Shown in pieces: positions 9,146 through 17,365 of a stretch of DNA of 64,000 bases. The DNA is from Haloferula sp. BvORR071 (GTDB lineage Bacteria > Verrucomicrobiota > Verrucomicrobiia > Verrucomicrobiales > Akkermansiaceae): contig NZ_BATP01000039.1 in assembly GCF_000739615.1 (NCBI RefSeq), positions 62,001 to 126,000 of the forward strand, read 5' to 3'. The first letter of the stretch is position 1; each line of letters starts with the position of its first letter. The position numbers were made by a program, and so were the translations under genes. The notes beneath the pieces were generated by a model. That model had not been told where the DNA came from. It saw nothing but the letters and a program-made list of their open reading frames with translations, and did not search any database.

Positions 9146-10255
9146 ATGACCATGAAGACCTTTTCCCGCCGTCATGCCCTATGCCTCGGTGCCGCTGCCA
9201 CTGCCGCGCCCTTCCTCAAGCTCCGCGCCCAGGAGGCCGGGCAGAAGAAACTCGGGGTCGCGCTGCTGGGCTTGGGCGACTACGCGACCAAACAACTCGG
9301 TCCTGCGCTCAAGAAAACCAGCAATGCCCGGCTGGCCGCGATCATCACCGGCTCGCCCGACAAGGTCCCGAAGTGGCAGCAGGAATATGAAATCCCTGAC
9401 AGCGGGGTCTACGATTACAAGAACCTGGAGAAGATCGCGGATAACAAGGACGTGGACATCATCTACGTGGTCACGCCGACCGCGCTGCACCCGGAATACA
9501 CGATCCGCGCGCTGGAGGCCGGCAAGCATGTGATCTGTGAGAAGCCGATGGCCCCGACGCCGGAGGATTGCGCCCGGATGATCAAGGCTGCGGCGGACCA
9601 GAAGAAGATGCTACAGATCGGCTACCGCCTGCACTGGGACCCCTTCCACCTGCGGCTGATGGAGGCGATCAAGACCAAGGAGTTCGGCGACTGGAAGGCG
9701 ATCGATGTGGTGGATGCGGGGCGCATGAACGACTTCACCAGACACAATGCCTGGCGGGTGAACAAGGAGCTGGGGATCGCGGGAGCGCTCTACGACCTGG
9801 GCGTGTACTGTGTGCAGGCGATGCTGTATTCCGCCCAGGAGCACCCGCTGAAGGTGACCGCGAAGAGCTGGACCGAGCGAGAGAAGGAATTCAGCCAGGT
9901 GCCGGAACACTGGGAGTGGGAGCTGGAATTCTCCGGCGGCCGGAAGGCCAAGGCGCTGGCCAGTTACGGCCAGAACGGCAACCACGTGAAGGTGGAGACC
10001 GAGAAGGGCGAGATCCGGATCGATCCGGCCTACGGCTACAGCGGGCAGAAGGGCTTCACGCCGACTGGGGCGATGGACTTCAAGCCGGTCTTCCAGCAGC
10101 AGCTCCAGATCGAGGGACAGGTGGAGGCGATCCTGAGCGGCAAGCCGAGTAAGGTGCCCGGGGAGATGGGGCGGCGGGATATTCAGGTGATCCGCGGGAT
10201 CATGGAGGCCGCGGAGAGCGGCAAGACGGTGGAGTTCGGGAAGTTTGACTACTGA
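9146..10255 (+). CDS. Gfo/Idh/MocA-family oxidoreductase with Tat-type signal
   Basis: 369 residues. The N-terminus MTMKTFSRRHALCLGAAATAAPF has the twin-arginine SRRxxL pattern and a hydrophobic stretch, so export as a folded, cofactor-loaded enzyme is likely. A Rossmann nucleotide-binding fold follows (VALLGLGDYATKQLGPAL), then the family's EKP motif (VICEKPMAPT) and the C-terminal substrate domain with GYRLHWDP. Members such as glucose-fructose oxidoreductase use NAD(P) to oxidise or reduce sugars; the substrate cannot be read here. Such exported copies are abundant in Verrucomicrobia and Planctomycetes. ATG at 9146 is used, with ATG 9152 as alternative. Monocistronic, ending before a terminator of the opposite gene. 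Confidence 0.87.
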   Translation: MTMKTFSRRHALCLGAAATAAPFLKLRAQEAGQKKLGVALLGLGDYATKQLGPALKKTSNARLAAIITGSPDKVPKWQQEYEIPDSGVYDYKNLEKIADNKDVDIIYVVTPTALHPEYTIRALEAGKHVICEKPMAPTPEDCARMIKAAADQKKMLQIGYRLHWDPFHLRLMEAIKTKEFGDWKAIDVVDAGRMNDFTRHNAWRVNKELGIAGALYDLGVYCVQAMLYSAQEHPLKVTAKSWTEREKEFSQVPEHWEWELEFSGGRKAKALASYGQNGNHVKVETEKGEIRIDPAYGYSGQKGFTPTGAMDFKPVFQQQLQIEGQVEAILSGKPSKVPGEMGRRDIQVIRGIMEAAESGKTVEFGKFDY

Positions 10256-10280
10256 GAGGGCGGCCCGGTGGAAAAAATAA

Positions 10281-10308
10281 AGCGCCGTCCCCTTGCGAGG
10301 ACGGCGCT
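10281..10308 (-). terminator. Rho-independent terminator of the TlpA-like gene
   Basis: A perfect 10-bp stem (agcgccgtcc / ggacggcgct) with an 8-nt loop. Read on the minus strand it is followed by a T-rich tail (ttattttttcc), which fits termination of the minus-strand gene ending at 10333. On the plus strand the tail is A-rich, so it is not a good terminator for the oxidoreductase. Confidence 0.8.
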
Positions 10309-10332
10309 GAAAAAATCCAAGCTCTGCTCAGC

Positions 10333-10866
10333 TTAGTTCGAGGCGACGGCCTTCACGGCCTTGAGGGCATCCTTGACGGTGCGCTCGAACTTGTCGTCCG
10401 TGGGGTTGCCGTGCCAGAGGAGCTTGCCATCGGCACCATACACGCAGGCGTGCGGGATGGTTCCGGTGGAGGCACCGCTGTTGCCGCCAGCAAAGACCGG
10501 GTAGGCGACGCGGGCCGGCTTGAGCAACTTCATGATCTGCTCGTTGGTGCCGCCTTGGCATTCGATGCCGACGACCACGACGCCCTTCTTCTCGTTGCTC
10601 TTCGCGAACTTGGCCATTTCAGGCAGGAAGGCGATGCAAGGGCCACAGTTGACCCCCCAGTCTTCGACCACGACGACCTTGCCCTTCATGGACGCCTTGT
10701 CGAAGGCGACGCCGTTGACCACTTCACCTTTGAAGCTGATCGCATCGATCGTAACATCCGGCACGGCGGCTTCTTCCTTGCCCTTGTCCTTGTCTTTCTT
10801 GTCCGCAGACATGGCGGGAACGGCGAGCGCGAGAAGCGCTGCAAGAATGGAGGGAATCAGTTTCAT
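10333..10866 (-). CDS. TlpA/ResA-like periplasmic thiol-disulfide oxidoreductase
   Basis: 177 residues. A cleavable signal peptide (MKLIPSILAALLALAVPAMSA) is followed by a Lys/Asp-rich linker and a thioredoxin-like domain. The active site is WGVNCGPC with C74 and C77, and a cis-proline-type TIPHACVY segment follows near residue 140. These proteins reduce or isomerise disulfides in the periplasm, for instance during cytochrome c maturation, but no maturation genes are nearby, so the target is unknown. A strong terminator follows the gene. Confidence 0.82.
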   Translation of the reverse strand: MKLIPSILAALLALAVPAMSADKKDKDKGKEEAAVPDVTIDAISFKGEVVNGVAFDKASMKGKVVVVEDWGVNCGPCIAFLPEMAKFAKSNEKKGVVVVGIECQGGTNEQIMKLLKPARVAYPVFAGGNSGASTGTIPHACVYGADGKLLWHGNPTDDKFERTVKDALKAVKAVASN

Positions 10867-11099
10867 AAGTGATCTGTTCTCAGGGATTGACCCGTGGCTA
10901 TCGGATCGGATGAGTGGACTTCTTTAACTTTTTTGCCCCGGGAGGCCAGAAAATCTGTAAAATCATGCAATATATCCGAAGTCCGCGTTTTTCGGGGTCG
11001 ATTGGTGGGTTTCCGGGGCTGTGGAACAGCGCAATGTTCTAGATTGCCAAGCCGTTCCACCTTCTCCAAGGTCCCCGCCCGTCCCGTAGAAAACCCGTC

Positions 11100-11408
11100 A
11101 TGCGTCTTATTTTCACCCTCGCACTGACCTGCCTGTTCGCCTCCTGTGCCAAGGAGTATAAAGCCACAACCGCGGACATCATCGAGGAACCGGGGATCAA
11201 ATCGACCGGCAAAAAACCCACGGCAGTGGCGGATGCGACGACCCCGGCACCGGTGGTGCGGGTGAATCAAAAGGGCGGAATGGTGCTGCCGCCGGTGGAC
11301 AGAACGCTCCCGGACAAGAAGGAGTTCCAAGCGACCGCACCGGTCCAGACGACCGCTGACCGGGGAACGGGCGTAGTGGTGCCCGCGCCGAAGCCGGCTA
11401 ACGAATAA
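11100..11408 (+). CDS. Small predicted lipoprotein
   Basis: 102 residues. The signal sequence MRLIFTLALTCLFASC ends in a lipobox (FASC), so the mature protein is probably a lipoprotein starting at Cys16. The rest is Pro/Lys/Thr-rich and probably disordered (KKPTAVADATTPAPVV, VVVPAPKPANE). No family recognised. Its last 11 nt overlap the end of the convergent gene at 11398. Confidence 0.6.
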   Translation: MRLIFTLALTCLFASCAKEYKATTADIIEEPGIKSTGKKPTAVADATTPAPVVRVNQKGGMVLPPVDRTLPDKKEFQATAPVQTTADRGTGVVVPAPKPANE

Positions 11409-11763
11409 TCACCCGCAGACCCGCACTGGGGCTGGCGTAGGAGACGCAGGGCCGCGGCGCACAGCGGTAGCCGATGCCGGTAGAAAAGTAGGGGGCATAG
11501 GAATAGCCCCAGCCATACCCGTAGTCATCGTAGCCGTCGCCATAGGTGCGGCGGCTGCTGCGGTGGCGGAATTCCCCGCGCAGGGCCTTATCCCGGCGTG
11601 CCTCCCGGGCAAACCACTGGGGTTGCCAAGTATGGGGAGCTCTTTTCTCCGTCGCAGGACCGTCGACGACCGCGACCTTGCCCTCCGAGTTGTACCAGAC
11701 GGTGCCCTCGATTTCCGTGGCCTGGAGCGCGCCGGCGAGCAGCAGGAAGATCACCGCTTTCAT
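11398..11763 (-). CDS. Small exported Tyr/Gly/Arg-rich protein
   Basis: 121 residues from the ATG at 11763; an upstream in-frame ATG at 11799 is less likely because the signal peptide begins at MKAVIFLLLAGALQATEIEG. The mature part has TVWYNSEGKVAVVDGP, an Arg-rich middle (AREARRDKALRGEFRHRSSRR) and a Tyr/Gly-rich tail with two cysteines (YRCAPRPCVSY). Function unknown; probably periplasmic or envelope-associated. It runs convergent to the small lipoprotein with an 11-nt overlap. Confidence 0.6.
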   Translation of the reverse strand: MKAVIFLLLAGALQATEIEGTVWYNSEGKVAVVDGPATEKRAPHTWQPQWFAREARRDKALRGEFRHRSSRRTYGDGYDDYGYGWGYSYAPYFSTGIGYRCAPRPCVSYASPSAGLRVIIR

Positions 11764-11838
11764 CACTCCCAAGATGCCGCCGGGATTGCCGCTTGGCAAG
11801 CTCCGCGCTGGGGCCTAACCCGGTGTTTCCTTTCCCGC

Positions 11839-13056
11839 ATGCAGCCGCGCCCGCCCAAAAAATTCCACCCGCATCCCTTCGCCTACCACCAGGAGATCGA
11901 GCTGCGGATCGACGCCCTGAGCAATCTGGGGATCGGCCTCGGCCGGATCGATGGCTGGGTGGTCTTCGTGCCCTTTTGCCTGCCGGGGGAGCTGGTGAAG
12001 GCGCGGGTCTTCCGGAACGACAAGAATTGCTCGAACGCGGATTTGATCGAGGTGCTGGAGGAGTCTCCGGACCGGACCAAGCCGGGTTGCCCGCTCTTCG
12101 GCGCCTGCGGTGGCTGCCAGTACCAGCATTTCACCTACGAGTCCCAACTGGCGTGGAAGACGCGGCAGGTAGGGGAGCTGCTCCAGCACATGGCGGGGAT
12201 CGAGTTCCCGGTGGAGCCCTGCATTCCCTCGCCGCAGGTGTGGAACTACCGCTCCAAGATCACGCCGCACTTCGACCGGCCGCGCGATGGCGTGATCGAG
12301 GGTATCGGCTTCCTGCCGATCGGCCGGCGCAGCGGGATCATCGATGTGCCGCAATGCCCGATCGCGATGGCGGAGATCAATGCGGCGCTGCCGCGCGAGC
12401 GGGAATCGATCCGCCAGCGGGTGAAGACTTACAAGAAGGGGGCGACGCTGCTGCTGCGCGCGACCGAGGGCCGGGTGGAGACGAATCCGAACGCAGTGGT
12501 GACCGAGCACGTCGGCGAGCTGTCCTTCGACTTCCTGGCGGGGGATTTCTTCCAGAACAATCCCTACATCCTGCCGGCCTTCACCGGTCATGCGGGGGCA
12601 GAGGCGCGGGCTGGTGGCGAGCGCTTCCTGGTGGATGCCTACTGCGGCTCCGGCCTCTTCGCGCTGACTCTGGCGAAGCACTTCGAGCAAGTGGCCGGCG
12701 TGGAGGTGAATGAATCCGCAGCGGATTGGGCGCGGCGGAATGCCGAGACGAATGGGATCACGAACGCGACCTTCATGGCCGCGTCCGCGGAGGCGATCTT
12801 CGCGGACATCCAGTTCCCCGCCGCAGAGACGGCAGTGCTGATCGACCCGCCGCGCAAGGGCTGCTCGCCGGAGTTCCTGGCGCAGCTCATCGCCTTCGCA
12901 CCGGCGCGGGTGGTGTATGTGTCCTGTGACCCGGCGACCCAAGTGCGTGATCTGGCGATCCTGAAGGAAGGCGGCTTCAAGCTGGAGAAGGTCCAGCCCT
13001 TTGACCTCTTCCCTCACACACGGCACCTGGAGTGTGTGATGACGCTGGTGAGGTAG
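11839..13056 (+). CDS. RumA/TrmA-type RNA (uracil-5-)-methyltransferase
   Basis: 405 residues from the ATG at 11839. The protein has an N-terminal TRAM-like RNA-binding region (about 15-75) and four cysteines for a [4Fe-4S] cluster (C84, C90, C93, C173) with RumA-like spacing. The SAM-binding motif is DAYCGSGLFALTLA (267-280). The catalytic motifs are LIDPPRKGC, the nucleophile SCDPAT (C363), and FPHTRHLECV with the general base E398. It methylates C5 of a uridine in rRNA or tRNA using SAM; RlmD/RlmCD-type 23S rRNA activity is most likely from the cluster, but the site is not determinable. The frame is open upstream to 11563, but that part overlaps the opposite gene and lacks conserved sequence. 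Confidence 0.9.
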   Translation: MQPRPPKKFHPHPFAYHQEIELRIDALSNLGIGLGRIDGWVVFVPFCLPGELVKARVFRNDKNCSNADLIEVLEESPDRTKPGCPLFGACGGCQYQHFTYESQLAWKTRQVGELLQHMAGIEFPVEPCIPSPQVWNYRSKITPHFDRPRDGVIEGIGFLPIGRRSGIIDVPQCPIAMAEINAALPRERESIRQRVKTYKKGATLLLRATEGRVETNPNAVVTEHVGELSFDFLAGDFFQNNPYILPAFTGHAGAEARAGGERFLVDAYCGSGLFALTLAKHFEQVAGVEVNESAADWARRNAETNGITNATFMAASAEAIFADIQFPAAETAVLIDPPRKGCSPEFLAQLIAFAPARVVYVSCDPATQVRDLAILKEGGFKLEKVQPFDLFPHTRHLECVMTLVR

Positions 13057-13117
13057 TCTTCAGGCTAAGTTTTCTCGAAACTTGTCCTGAGACCAATAAG
13101 GAAATAGGATTCCCATC

Positions 13118-13363
13118 GTGAAAGCGGTGGTTACGTCCGGATTCATCGAATCAATCCCTGAGAAGATCCGGGCGAAGCTGCACCTACAGGCGGGCATGGT
13201 GCTCGATTTCGATGAATCGACCCCCTTTCTCAAGGCGACTGCTTCACCAGAGTCGTCTGGCCAAGTGGACGAGTTCAAAGAATGGCTAGCGGCAAGTGTC
13301 GGCGTGGCCAAAGGGCGCTTCACCACCGATGAATTGATGCGCGAGAGCCGGGGGGAGGACTGA
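13118..13363 (+). CDS. AbrB/SpoVT-like antitoxin (VapB type)
   Basis: 81 residues starting at GTG 13118, with a purine-rich stretch (aaggaaa) upstream. The N-terminus (VVTSGFIESIPEKIRAKLHLQAGMV) matches the swapped-hairpin AbrB fold that binds DNA and autoregulates; the C-terminal half, with DEFKEWLAASVG and FTTDELMRESR, would wrap the toxin. It overlaps the toxin start by one base (tgATG), so the two are translationally coupled. Autorepression by the complex is known for the family and inferred here. Confidence 0.8.
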   Translation: MKAVVTSGFIESIPEKIRAKLHLQAGMVLDFDESTPFLKATASPESSGQVDEFKEWLAASVGVAKGRFTTDELMRESRGED

Positions 13364-13782
13364 TGCCGAACGGGATTCTCGTCGATTCGAACGTCCTGAT
13401 GGATGTGCTCACCGCAGATCCCGTCTGGCTTACATGGTCTTCGGGGCAGTTGGATCTCGCGAGGAAGTCCGGACCAGTGATCGTGAATCCGATCATCTGT
13501 GCCGAACTGGCACCGCTATTCAATTTCGATTGGCCCTCCTTGGACCGATGGCTGTTGCCCTCGCTCTTCACCCGGCAGGGCCTTCCCTTTGAAGCTTCAG
13601 CAATCGCCGCAGCGGCATTTCGGAAATACCGCTCCCAAGGCGGCACAAAAAGTGCCCCTTTGCCGGATTTTTACATTGGGGCGCATGCGGAATCCGAGGG
13701 TTACACATTACTAACTCGCGACGTGCCACGCTATCGCACCTACTTCCCGAAGGTCCCGTTGATTGTTCCGCCCGGGTCTTGA
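13363..13782 (+). CDS. PIN-domain toxin (VapC type)
   Basis: 139 residues. The PIN-domain acidic residues are visible: ILVDSNVLMDVL (D8), IICAELAPLF (Glu), LPDFYIGAHAE (Asp) and LLTRDVPRYRTYFP (Asp). VapC toxins are Mg-dependent ribonucleases, often cutting tRNA or rRNA, held inactive by VapB. The start codon shares its A with the antitoxin's TGA. Complete and intact, so probably a functional pair. The RNA target cannot be predicted. Confidence 0.85.
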   Translation: MPNGILVDSNVLMDVLTADPVWLTWSSGQLDLARKSGPVIVNPIICAELAPLFNFDWPSLDRWLLPSLFTRQGLPFEASAIAAAAFRKYRSQGGTKSAPLPDFYIGAHAESEGYTLLTRDVPRYRTYFPKVPLIVPPGS

Positions 13783-14171
13783 ACTTTATGAGAAGCGGAA
13801 CCCGTGGCAGACCACCGCAGGTGCTGGTTGCGAGGTGGATCTTGTGCTGCTCAGCAATTGAAAATCCTCACGCGATGGAATCGGCGCGGGGGCGGGGAAG
13901 ACTTGCGGCGCTTGAGAAGCGAAAGCAGGGCGGCGAGGCGGGAACTGATCATGTGGCGCGCCTCCTAGCTGAGGCTGTGCCACTGCGGATGTTAGACCCG
14001 ATCCTCTCCTTTCAATGCCTTGTGAAGCCTGGTCGATTCCAGCGGTATCCGGACCGATGCACGCTGCCCCGCAACACATGCATCTTGCGCGGTGCGGCAC
14101 GTAGTACGCCGTAGTCGCCTGAACGTATCTCCGCTTGACCACCGCCTTCAGCGGGGCTTTGGTCCCGCCGC
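13783..14171 (+). other. Gene-poor stretch between toxin and riboswitch
   Basis: About 390 bp without a convincing gene. Frames of 111 codons (+) and 146 codons (-) are open here, but their products are Arg/Pro/Ser-rich and have no signal peptide, motif or start context. The last part probably carries the promoter and leader for the riboswitch-controlled exporter, including a GC-rich hairpin around gcggggctttggtcccgc just before the aptamer. Confidence 0.5.
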
Positions 14172-14213
14172 CCGGACGAGACGCGCCGTACCCGGTTAAG
14201 GAAAAGACGACGC
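14172..14213 (+). promoter_or_regulatory. Guanidine-III riboswitch (ykkC-III)
   Basis: The 42-nt segment matches the ykkC-III consensus as I recall it: it opens ccggacgag, continues with gcgccgtacccggt and ends with aagac-g-cgc. Pairing is CCGG 14172-14175 with CCGG 14192-14195, and GCGCCGT 14183-14189 with ACGACGC 14207-14213 (one C-A mismatch), giving the interlocked pseudoknot of this class. Compared with the consensus there is one extra base in the second-half linker. It ends 27 nt before the start of an SMR exporter, the expected partner for a guanidinium sensor. Ligand binding should raise exporter expression; whether at translation or transcription is not clear. Confidence 0.85.
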
Positions 14214-14240
14214 ACCTGAACCCCAATTCACGGTGCCATC

Positions 14241-14567
14241 ATGAATTCCTGGATCCTTGTCATTTTCGCCGGCCTGCTCGAAGTGTGCTGGGCCCTCGGA
14301 TTGAAATCCACCCACGGCTTCACCCGTCTCTGGCCCTCCGTCTTCGTGGGGGCGGCCTTGGTCACCAGCTTGTGGCTGCTTGCCATGGCGGTGAAAAACC
14401 TGCCGATCGGCACGGCTTACGCGGTGTGGGTGGGCATCGGCGTCGCGGGTGCTGCGCTAGTCTCCGTGACAGCGATGGGCGAAACGCTCACGCCGGCGCG
14501 GGCTCTGTTTCTCGGCCTGCTGGTGGTGGCGATCATCGGCCTGAAGCTGAGCTCCCCTGCTCACTAG
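14241..14567 (+). CDS. gdx: SMR-family guanidinium exporter (Gdx/SugE type)
   Basis: 108 residues with four predicted membrane helices, the SMR length. The conserved membrane glutamate is E14 in FAGLLEVCWALGLK; the SugE/Gdx signature is seen in GFTRLWPS and GTAYAVWVGIGVAG. SMR transporters are antiparallel dimers that exchange protons for cationic substrates. The Gdx subtype exports guanidinium, and the guanidine-III riboswitch 27 nt upstream supports that substrate over generic quaternary-amine export. Single-gene unit. Confidence 0.9.
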   Translation: MNSWILVIFAGLLEVCWALGLKSTHGFTRLWPSVFVGAALVTSLWLLAMAVKNLPIGTAYAVWVGIGVAGAALVSVTAMGETLTPARALFLGLLVVAIIGLKLSSPAH

Positions 14568-14647
14568 AGGAGCAGCCCCAGCATTAGCAGGGGATGAGAA
14601 AAAGTATTAAAATTCGACGGTTGCAGAGGACCGTGCCTGCCTGATTG

Positions 14648-14675
14648 CGTGGAGTCAGTCTTTCCTGATTCCACG
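14648..14675 (+). promoter_or_regulatory. Inverted repeat directly upstream of the response-regulator start
   Basis: Arms cgtggagtcag and ctgattccacg are separated by 6 nt, with one mismatch (a G-T wobble in RNA). The hairpin ends 5 nt before the ATG at 14681, where a ribosome binding site would lie, and no Shine-Dalgarno sequence is seen. It could be an autoregulatory operator for the OmpR-type regulator or an RNA hairpin limiting translation. Confidence 0.35.
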
Positions 14676-14680
14676 AAGTC

Positions 14681-15361
14681 ATGCGCCTGCTTGTGATCGA
14701 AGATCATGCCGCCCTCCGCGAGGGGCTGTGCCAATTCCTAGGCGAAGCCGGCTATCTGGTGGACAGCCAGAAGGACGGCGAGGAAGGGCTGTGGGCCGCA
14801 GAGAGCGGCGAGTATGATGTGGTGCTGCTCGACCTGATGCTGCCGGGCATGGACGGGATGTCCGTGCTGCGTCGGCTGCGGGCACAGGAGAATCCAGTGC
14901 ACATCCTGGTGATCAGCGCGCGCGATGGCTTGGAGGACCGCCTGGAAGCGCTGGATGCCGGGGCGGACGACTATCTCGTGAAGCCTTTCCCGTTGGCGGA
15001 AGCCCTAGCGCGGGTGCGGGCCTTGCTGCGGCGCAGCTACGTGAAGAAGAGCCCGCACATCCGCATCGCGGACCTGATTGTGGATCCCATGCGCCGGACC
15101 GTGGCTCGCGGCGATCGTGCGATCGAACTTACCGCCCTGGAGTACCGGCTGCTGGAGTATCTCGCCTATCGCTCGGGCGAGGTGGTCCCGCGCACGGACA
15201 TCTGGGAGCACGTCTTCGAGGATGGCACCGGCGGCACCAGCAATACGGTGGACGTCTACGTGAGCTACTTGCGCAAGAAGCTCAACGCGGGGGATCTGCC
15301 TGATTTGATCCAGACCCGCCGCGGCCATGGCTATGTGCTGAACGCGCCATCACCGGCATGA
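14681..15361 (+). CDS. OmpR/PhoB-family response regulator
   Basis: 226 residues. The receiver domain (1-115) has the acidic pocket ED at 7-8, phospho-acceptor D51 (VVLLDLMLPGMDG), S79 (VISAR) and K101 (YLVKPF). The winged-helix DNA-binding domain (about 125-222) contains LTALEYRLLEYLAYRSGEVV and ends with RRGHGYVLNAP. It overlaps the kinase gene by 4 nt (ATGA), so they form a two-component operon. Closest in style to QseB/CopR-type regulators; the target genes are unknown. Confidence 0.93.
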   Translation: MRLLVIEDHAALREGLCQFLGEAGYLVDSQKDGEEGLWAAESGEYDVVLLDLMLPGMDGMSVLRRLRAQENPVHILVISARDGLEDRLEALDAGADDYLVKPFPLAEALARVRALLRRSYVKKSPHIRIADLIVDPMRRTVARGDRAIELTALEYRLLEYLAYRSGEVVPRTDIWEHVFEDGTGGTSNTVDVYVSYLRKKLNAGDLPDLIQTRRGHGYVLNAPSPA

Positions 15362-16815
15362 AGGGCCCTTCCATCCGCCGTTCGCTGTTGATCCGCTGCG
15401 GTTTGGGGGTGGGGGTCTTGCTATGCCTCTTGTCGGTGGCGATTTACCTGCTGGTGGAGAAGAGCCTCTACGGTGAGCTGGACGACTCGGTCCGGCAGAC
15501 CGCGGCCATCCTCTCGAATCAGGTCGAGCTGGAGGACTATAAGATCACCTACGAATGGCAGGAAGGTCTGGGGACAAATAGCGCACTGGTGGAGGGAGCT
15601 CTGTTCCAGTTTTGGGATGAAACCCAGCACACCACCACTCGTTCGCCAGCCTTGGGTAGTCATGATCTGCCGCAGTTTCATGGCGCAAGGGGGGAGCCTT
15701 CGCTGCACAAGATCCGCCTGTCCGACGGCAGGCGAGCGCGGGCCGTGGGCTTGCAGATCCAGCCCTTCGTCTTGCCTGCCGAAATGGAAGCAATGAAGGA
15801 GCGCGGCCGGGTGGTCGATCCTGCCACACTTCTTCAGACCTTGGTAGTCGCACGCGATGAGGAGCCGGTGCACCACGCCTTGGAGCGCCTGCGCTTGATC
15901 TTGGCTTGCGGGAGCCTGCTGACGCTCGGCCTCGGCTTCCTCTTGGTCGATCGGGCAATCCGCGCGTCGCTACGGCCGATCCATGAACTGGCGATGGGTG
16001 TGAAGGACCGAGCCTCGCACCAGCTTGATGAGCCCTTGGATCTTCCTGAAGCTCTGCCCGCGGAACTCGGGAGCCTGGCCGAGCACTTCAATCTGCTTCT
16101 TGCGCGCGTGGCAGCGATCCGGCAGCGCGAGCGCGACTTCATCCGCCATGCGGCGCACGAGCTGCGCACGCCGATCGCTGGCCTGCGGGCGACGACGGAT
16201 CTTGCGCTTTCGCAATCGCGGGAGGCCAGGGCCTACGCGGCGCATCTGGCTGCTTGCCAGAAGTCGGCCATCGAGCTCGGCGAGTTGGTCACGCGGCTTT
16301 CGGCGCTGGCCCGCATCGGGCAGAGTTCGGCTCCCCCGGCGATCGAAGCGGTGGATGCGGCCAAGCTCTGGCGGGAGTGCTGGCAGATCTTTGCCGGCAA
16401 GGCGCAGGTAAGGAAACTGACGCTTGCCGACGAGGCCGGGACAGGGCCGGTAATGATCATGGCGGATCGCGCCTTGCTGCGGATCATCTTCAACAACCTC
16501 TTCGACAACGCCATTGCCTATGCCATCCCGCCTTCCGCGATTTCGATCCGGATTCGGCGAGTGGCGACCGACGTGGAGATCGCGGTGGCGAATGCGGCGG
16601 ACATGGATGAGATGGATACCTCGCGCTTGTTCGAGCCCTTGTTCCGGCGCGAGTCCTCGCGGCATGATGCCGGCGCACATCTCGGGATCGGACTCACCCT
16701 GAGCCTGGAAGCGGCACTGGCCATGGGCGGGACCTTGCGGGCCGAGCAGCGCGAAGGGCAGATCGAGTTCATCCTCACCATACCTAGCGCCGGGCATGGA
16801 GTAGGGGTGGCCTGA
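15358..16815 (+). CDS. Two-component sensor histidine kinase
   Basis: 485 residues. A first membrane helix lies at about 15-38 (CGLGVGVLLCLLSVAIYLLV), a periplasmic domain runs to about 180, and a second helix covers 182-205 (LACGSLLTLGLGFLLV). HAMP-like and HisKA regions follow, with H267 in HAAHELRTPIAGL. The ATP-binding domain has the N box IIFNNLFDNAIAYA and a G2-like GIGLTLSLEAALAMGG. The G1 box is weak (VANAADMDEMD instead of DxGxG), which may reduce kinase activity or reflect divergence as in some QseC-like kinases. The start overlaps the regulator's stop. Signal unknown. Confidence 0.9.
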   Translation: MKGPSIRRSLLIRCGLGVGVLLCLLSVAIYLLVEKSLYGELDDSVRQTAAILSNQVELEDYKITYEWQEGLGTNSALVEGALFQFWDETQHTTTRSPALGSHDLPQFHGARGEPSLHKIRLSDGRRARAVGLQIQPFVLPAEMEAMKERGRVVDPATLLQTLVVARDEEPVHHALERLRLILACGSLLTLGLGFLLVDRAIRASLRPIHELAMGVKDRASHQLDEPLDLPEALPAELGSLAEHFNLLLARVAAIRQRERDFIRHAAHELRTPIAGLRATTDLALSQSREARAYAAHLAACQKSAIELGELVTRLSALARIGQSSAPPAIEAVDAAKLWRECWQIFAGKAQVRKLTLADEAGTGPVMIMADRALLRIIFNNLFDNAIAYAIPPSAISIRIRRVATDVEIAVANAADMDEMDTSRLFEPLFRRESSRHDAGAHLGIGLTLSLEAALAMGGTLRAEQREGQIEFILTIPSAGHGVGVA

Positions 16816-16884
16816 AGCTTGGTTCCAAATTCGCGTCGCGTTTCCCGTAGCGGGGGCGGGGCTGCTTGTTAGGTTTAGGGGTGA

Positions 16885-17271
16885 ATGAGGCTGGCGCATG
16901 TCTCACAACCAGTGGTCCGCTGTGCTGACGATTTTTTCGGCAAGTTCGGTGGTGTGTGGAGCGGCAGTCCGATCGTGCACGCCGCCTTTTTTGTCGGCAT
17001 GTTTTTTGCCTCGAGCTTCTTGGGCTCGCTGGGGTGGAAGTGGCTTCCGATGGTCCCGCTGATGGCTGGCGTGGCTTGGATAGTCTTAGGCCGCGTAAGA
17101 GCCTATTGCTATTTCAACGGCTTGGCTTGCCCACACTGTGGGAAGGCAGTGGGCTTCCATTCCAGAGGCAGCGGTGGGGTGATCCATCTGCACTGCGAGC
17201 AGTGTTGTCTTCCTTCCCGGACCGATTTGAGGATCCGTGCGGGCGGGGGCTGGCCGGTGAAGGTGCGGTGA
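16885..17271 (+). CDS. Membrane protein with C-terminal zinc ribbon (paralogue 1)
   Basis: 128 residues. The conserved N-terminal stretch VVRCADDFFGKFGGVW is followed by two hydrophobic segments (AFFVGMFFASSFLG and PLMAGVAWIVLG) and a zinc-ribbon-like tail with CPHCGK and CEQCC. The next gene encodes a clear paralogue with the same order of elements, so this is a tandem duplication. Function unknown; the cysteine pairs suggest metal binding on the cytoplasmic side. The start at 16885 is chosen because homology to the paralogue begins a few residues later. Confidence 0.65.
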   Translation: MRLAHVSQPVVRCADDFFGKFGGVWSGSPIVHAAFFVGMFFASSFLGSLGWKWLPMVPLMAGVAWIVLGRVRAYCYFNGLACPHCGKAVGFHSRGSGGVIHLHCEQCCLPSRTDLRIRAGGGWPVKVR

Positions 17272-17365
17272 TGAAAAGACCGCGCAGCACGGGGCAGGCG
17301 CTGCTAGAGAAAAAGCACCCGGCTTTCCCATGGCGGCCTTCGCGGCCCCTGCTAGAACGCTGCCT

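Noticed and set aside
13779-14226. Frames of 111 (+) and 146 (-) codons between VapC and the riboswitch
   Set aside because: Low-complexity Arg/Pro/Ser products, no start context, and the minus-strand one runs through the riboswitch.
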